From Epiperipatus broadwayi (taxonomy: Eukaryota; Onychophora; Udeonychophora; Euonychophora; Peripatidae): DNA of 64,000 bases. The notes under the pieces were generated by a model. The model did no database searches, had not been told where the DNA came from, and saw only the letters and a list, made by a program, of their open reading frames with translations. Numbering within the stretch: the stretch's first letter is position 1; each line of letters begins with the position of its first letter. Of the stretch, positions 60,546 through 64,000 are shown piece by piece. The position numbers and the translations under genes were made by a program. The stretch spans positions 2,066,501 through 2,130,500 of the forward strand of contig JAQFVV010000030.1 in the NCBI GenBank assembly GCA_028023455.1, given 5' to 3'.

Positions 60546-61983
60546 TATACATTCACTCAGAAATGATGGAAATAGTCTTGAGTTGATTTTTTTATATTTT
60601 AATAATATATTCAGCTTGTAGAAAGAAATATTTTATTCTTTGTTGGATTTTTTTTCTTCTTAAAGATCAAGTTAATGGAAAAGCTACAAGGATTCAAGGT
60701 TATTGGAAATAATGGTATTGGCTTTATGAATTCAAATGTTCTGTTATTGAGTTTTCGTTCAACATGTGATTTGGTTGTCATGAACACTGAATACTTTGGT
60801 TAGACTAAAAAAATCTATTAAATAATTTGAATATGGTCATTTTAAAAGCAATGATATATTATGAATTATAGTTAGGAATCCAAATATAAAAAAATCAATG
60901 CTGCATGAGCTCTTAGAAACATGAATTATTATCATTCAAGATTAAAATAATACTAGCATTAAAAATATTATAGAAAATTTGTTATGCAATATATATCAAG
61001 GCTATAACCTTAAGACTATGCACCTAGATGTGACAGTAGGGACCTCTACAAATCTTAACACAAGATTAGCAACTTTAAAAGATGAGTGGCCATTCTTATT
61101 TTCGACCTACTTTTTGATTATATAGGCAAATCTAAAGTATTTTGATTTGAGAGTGTGAAGCTATTAACTACTTCACTGATTAAGTCCACAATTTTTATAC
61201 AAGCTAACATACATGAAATCTTTCGATTTACAGCAAGTCAATGTGAAGCTCTTATTAGAAATCTTTTAAGACAACTTAAAGTTGTAATTAATAACTTTAG
61301 GATGCAAGAATGAGTTAGTGTTCTTTATTTGCTTTTAATTGGTTCATATCACTTTTAAACACATCATATCTAGATGCTTCATAGAAGCTATTCTAAAAAC
61401 ATTGTGATAAAAGTAGGTATAGAGTTTATTTGTTTAACTCTGTATTTCAAATGCTTTAGATTTTAACTAACAATAATACCAATTTTTATTATACCATCAT
61501 CATTATCCATAGATCCAGAGACTAGTCACATCACCAATTTATCCATTTTTTCACTCCATTCTCTTCATTAGTCATATATACAGTGTTTAATATGAAAACA
61601 TTTTTATGGCCAAGTAGCTATTTTGTTACTTTGCTACAAATCTTATTGAGTAAATTGATATCTTATTATTATAAGGATAGAGATCCATATCAATGTGACT
61701 TTAGTCAGATGACTGGTCATGCATCTTCCTATGGAAATTGACCACATGATTTAACTTTTATATTACATATATATAATTTTATAGATTTAAAAAATTCAGA
61801 AAAACTTACATTTGTTGGTAGCCATAGCATCAAGCTACTGACTTACAAAATCAATATCATTGTGAGTTATTTGTCTAAAACTGAAAAAAAACTTCGTCGA
61901 AGAAAGTAGGTTTCAGTTTCTAGAGAAGCCAGTGTCTTTATTTTTATTGGAATGAATTTTAAGCATATGTTTCACTTTACATT
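60546..61983. other. AT-rich stretch with one dispersed repeat
   Basis: 61026-61070 matches the core of the inverted repeat at 20258-20415 (GTAGGGACCTCTACA, then CTTAAC-CACAAG). Nothing else was seen. Confidence 0.4.
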
Positions 61984-62088
61984 TGTCATGATTGGCTTAT
62001 AATCATGCTGGTTTGTAATTGGTTGAATATTACAGTGTCATTGATTGGCTTATATTCATGCTGGTTTGTAATTGGTTGAATATTACAG
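61984..62088. repeat. Tandem duplication of about 52 bases
   Basis: Unit 1 is 61984-62035 and unit 2 is 62036-62088, both TGTCAT(T)GATTGGCTTAT, TTCATGCTGGTTTG-type and ending TTGGTTGAATATTACAG. They differ by one indel and one or two substitutions. Each unit has two ATTGG (CCAAT complement) motifs. Confidence 0.9.
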
Positions 62089-63137
62089 TTGTCAAGATCT
62101 AATGATTTTTTTTTAGCAATAATATTTAAAACTATTTTTTTTAATGTTGTTATTGATATGTAATTTTCTCTGAATGAACCACAGAAAGTAATGATTCTTT
62201 TAAGTGCTACGTTAGAGTCATTTTATTGGTCATTTATATAACTTTTCTGGAAAATAATCATTCTGTAAACATCCTGACTATTTGCGATGAGTCGAATTGA
62301 CTTTGATAGAATTTAAATTATAAAAAAGAATGTTTTCCCTCTTTACAAAAAGTGTGTTCCACACATTAAAAATTTAATTGCTATATATAATTTTATTCTA
62401 CACACGTGTATGCAATATTAGAATATAAATTTTCATCACAATGACACAATCATAAATCAAATCATCAAATAAAACATAGAATCTGATATTTAATAATTTA
62501 AAATAATTTATACAATAATCATACATCAGTTTCTATATTTAAAATATTCTACTGTATTTTTCTATACCTTGTAAGCTCAACAATTTTTAAATAAACCATT
62601 CGGGGGGGGGGGGGAGGCAAAGATTTTTACATCATGAGAAATTTACTTCCTAACTAAAAAAAATATAAGCACTTATTTATCAATCAATAATTACATGACT
62701 AGCTAGGTTGGTTGTAACTTGACCAGTTAAAAAATCCTAATCTAAGCAAGAAAATTATTAACCCTTTCAACGATTATTATTTAATTGGCCGAATGAGTTA
62801 AAAATCAAAACTTTTAATTGGCCAACTCACAACTTTAACAAAATCTATTGTTAAAATAGATCACTTTTAATAATATAAATACGTTAGTTTCGTTTGTAAA
62901 AAGTATATTACTGAATTGTCAGATTACGAAAGCAAACGAATGTCTTTTCAAAAATAAAATTTGATTTATAATTAATTAAATGATTGTAAAGATACCTCTA
63001 TAATACCTATAACATATAAATAGTTCATGTCACTAATGACTACGATAAACTAATTAATACCTTTATAGATATAATAAACACCACATTTCCCCATTCTTTT
63101 CAAATTCATATAAATAAAGATATAATAAAAGACAAAT
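62089..63137. other. AT-rich stretch
   Basis: A poly-G run of about 12 lies near 62602. No supported feature. Confidence 0.4.
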
Positions 63138-63190
63138 GACCCCCAAGATGCATTTCGTGTTGAACCACCACTCATCAGTCGGCTCAAGTC
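63138..63190 (-). ncRNA. Hammerhead ribozyme, family 2, second copy
   Basis: On the - strand: outer GAC with GTC, inner stem I CCGA with TTGG (one G-U), core CTGATGA, stem II GTGGT-GGTTC-AACAC (three outer pairs, one mismatch, one inner pair), GAAA, stem III TGCA, cleavage dinucleotide TC. The core is complete and the sequence is alignable with 51600-51656, but the tRNA-like segment that follows there is absent here. Confidence 0.7.
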
Positions 63191-64000
63191 ACTATCTCTC
63201 GTATATATATCTATTATATGCAAAGTATTTATCTAGAGTAAATTGTTACATTTTCATTTACCATTGTCAAACTCCCTCCACTAACAACTTTGACGCCATC
63301 CATTTTAGATAAATACACTAATGATTATTACTAATCATTTTTGAAACTAGAGATTATCTCTAGCACAAATATAAACTTTAAACCTCAGTTAAAGATTAAT
63401 ATATCTGATATTTTTAAATTTACACACACGGAGTTATTCACCTTTCTCTATCCCATATTTAATATCTTTATAGATATAATAAACACTTCAATTAACAATA
63501 ATTAATACCTCTTTAAATTAATTAGCTATCAGACGCAATGGAATGCATGAATTCTAATCACCTGGGTGGTTAATCAATGCCCGATCAAATATAAAATGGA
63601 TAAGAATTTAAAACTAAGGGAATAAATTGCTTTCTCCCACATTTTTAAAATATCTCCCTACATTTCAATAATAATGAATACACATACAGTTTGACATATG
63701 AATTATATAAAATAAATTTACAGATCACCCACACATGCTGATAATATCTTGAATATTAAACTCATTTATGATGGACTTTACTTAAATAAGTTGCCAAGAC
63801 ATTTCAATGATTAGGTAAGGGTTTAAATTATTCTTAGTGAGGATAACTAAATATAGACATTAAAACTTCATCTGTCATTTAAATAGCAAACAATATTATA
63901 GAACATAATTGGTATAAAACCAAGCAAGTTTTTTTTTTAGGATAATTGACTGGCAAGTAACATGTCTTCAACAATTCAATAGGAGACAACTACGAGTGAT
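63191..64000. other. AT-rich stretch to window end
   Basis: A 25-base direct repeat (CTTTATAGATATAATAAACAC) occurs at about 63061-63081 and 63466-63486, on both sides of the hammerhead. No other feature was seen. Confidence 0.4.

Noticed and set aside
1-64000. CRISPR arrays, prokaryotic operons, rRNA genes
   Set aside because: None seen. The introns, SINEs, LINEs and microsatellites show animal nuclear DNA.

Overview
This 64 kb window is AT-rich animal DNA with long introns, microsatellites and many decayed transposable elements. It looks like an invertebrate genome, but I cannot name the species. Only one host gene is well supported. It is a C2H2 zinc-finger gene on the + strand: an exon at about 10093-10259 joins an exon at 18337-18833 across an 8.1 kb intron, with consistent splice sites and phase. 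Nearly everything else recognisable is retroelement debris.

Layout. 1-4080: three copies of an abundant foldback repeat (family 1); one is split by the 3' end of a LINE. 4080-9300: a broken integrase, two tRNA-derived SINEs and the 3' end of another LINE. 9648-9856: a second foldback family. 10093-18833: the zinc-finger gene, whose intron holds a family 1 copy and a decayed LINE of about 4 kb carrying another family 1 insertion. 18834-26900: AT-rich DNA with inverted repeats, an RTE-type LINE tail and two family 1 copies. 26951-31902: a decayed Ty3/gypsy element with both LTRs. 32200-35650: an RTE tail, a foldback carrying a Penelope-type 3' hairpin, and two family 1 copies, one about 750 bp long with a hammerhead in each arm. 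36700-40190: nothing recognised. 40190-43700: a decayed Penelope-like element (PLE, - strand) with a reverse transcriptase (RT) and a GIY-YIG endonuclease. 43700-64000: RTE tails, further hammerhead motifs, a tRNA-headed SINE, inverted repeats and a tandem duplication.

The most interesting signal is a set of minimal type I hammerhead ribozymes (HHRs) inside short dispersed repeats. At least three sequence-distinct groups occur: family 1 (best copy 35491-35549 +), family 2 (51600-51656 - and 63138-63190 -) and family 3 (53673-53715 -, with a decayed relative at 48065-48104). All have a CTGANGA core, a short stem II, GAAA, a stem III of one or two pairs, a UH cleavage dinucleotide and a stem I, usually with an internal loop or bulge. 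Family 1 copies are asymmetric foldbacks whose inverted arm begins at an internal palindrome, and seven independent insertions carry direct target repeats of about 14 bp (six exact). This resembles animal retrozymes and hammerhead-bearing SINEs mobilised by a retroelement such as the local PLE, but the foldback form and constant duplication length are not what I would expect from known retrozymes. No element here looks intact enough to encode working proteins.
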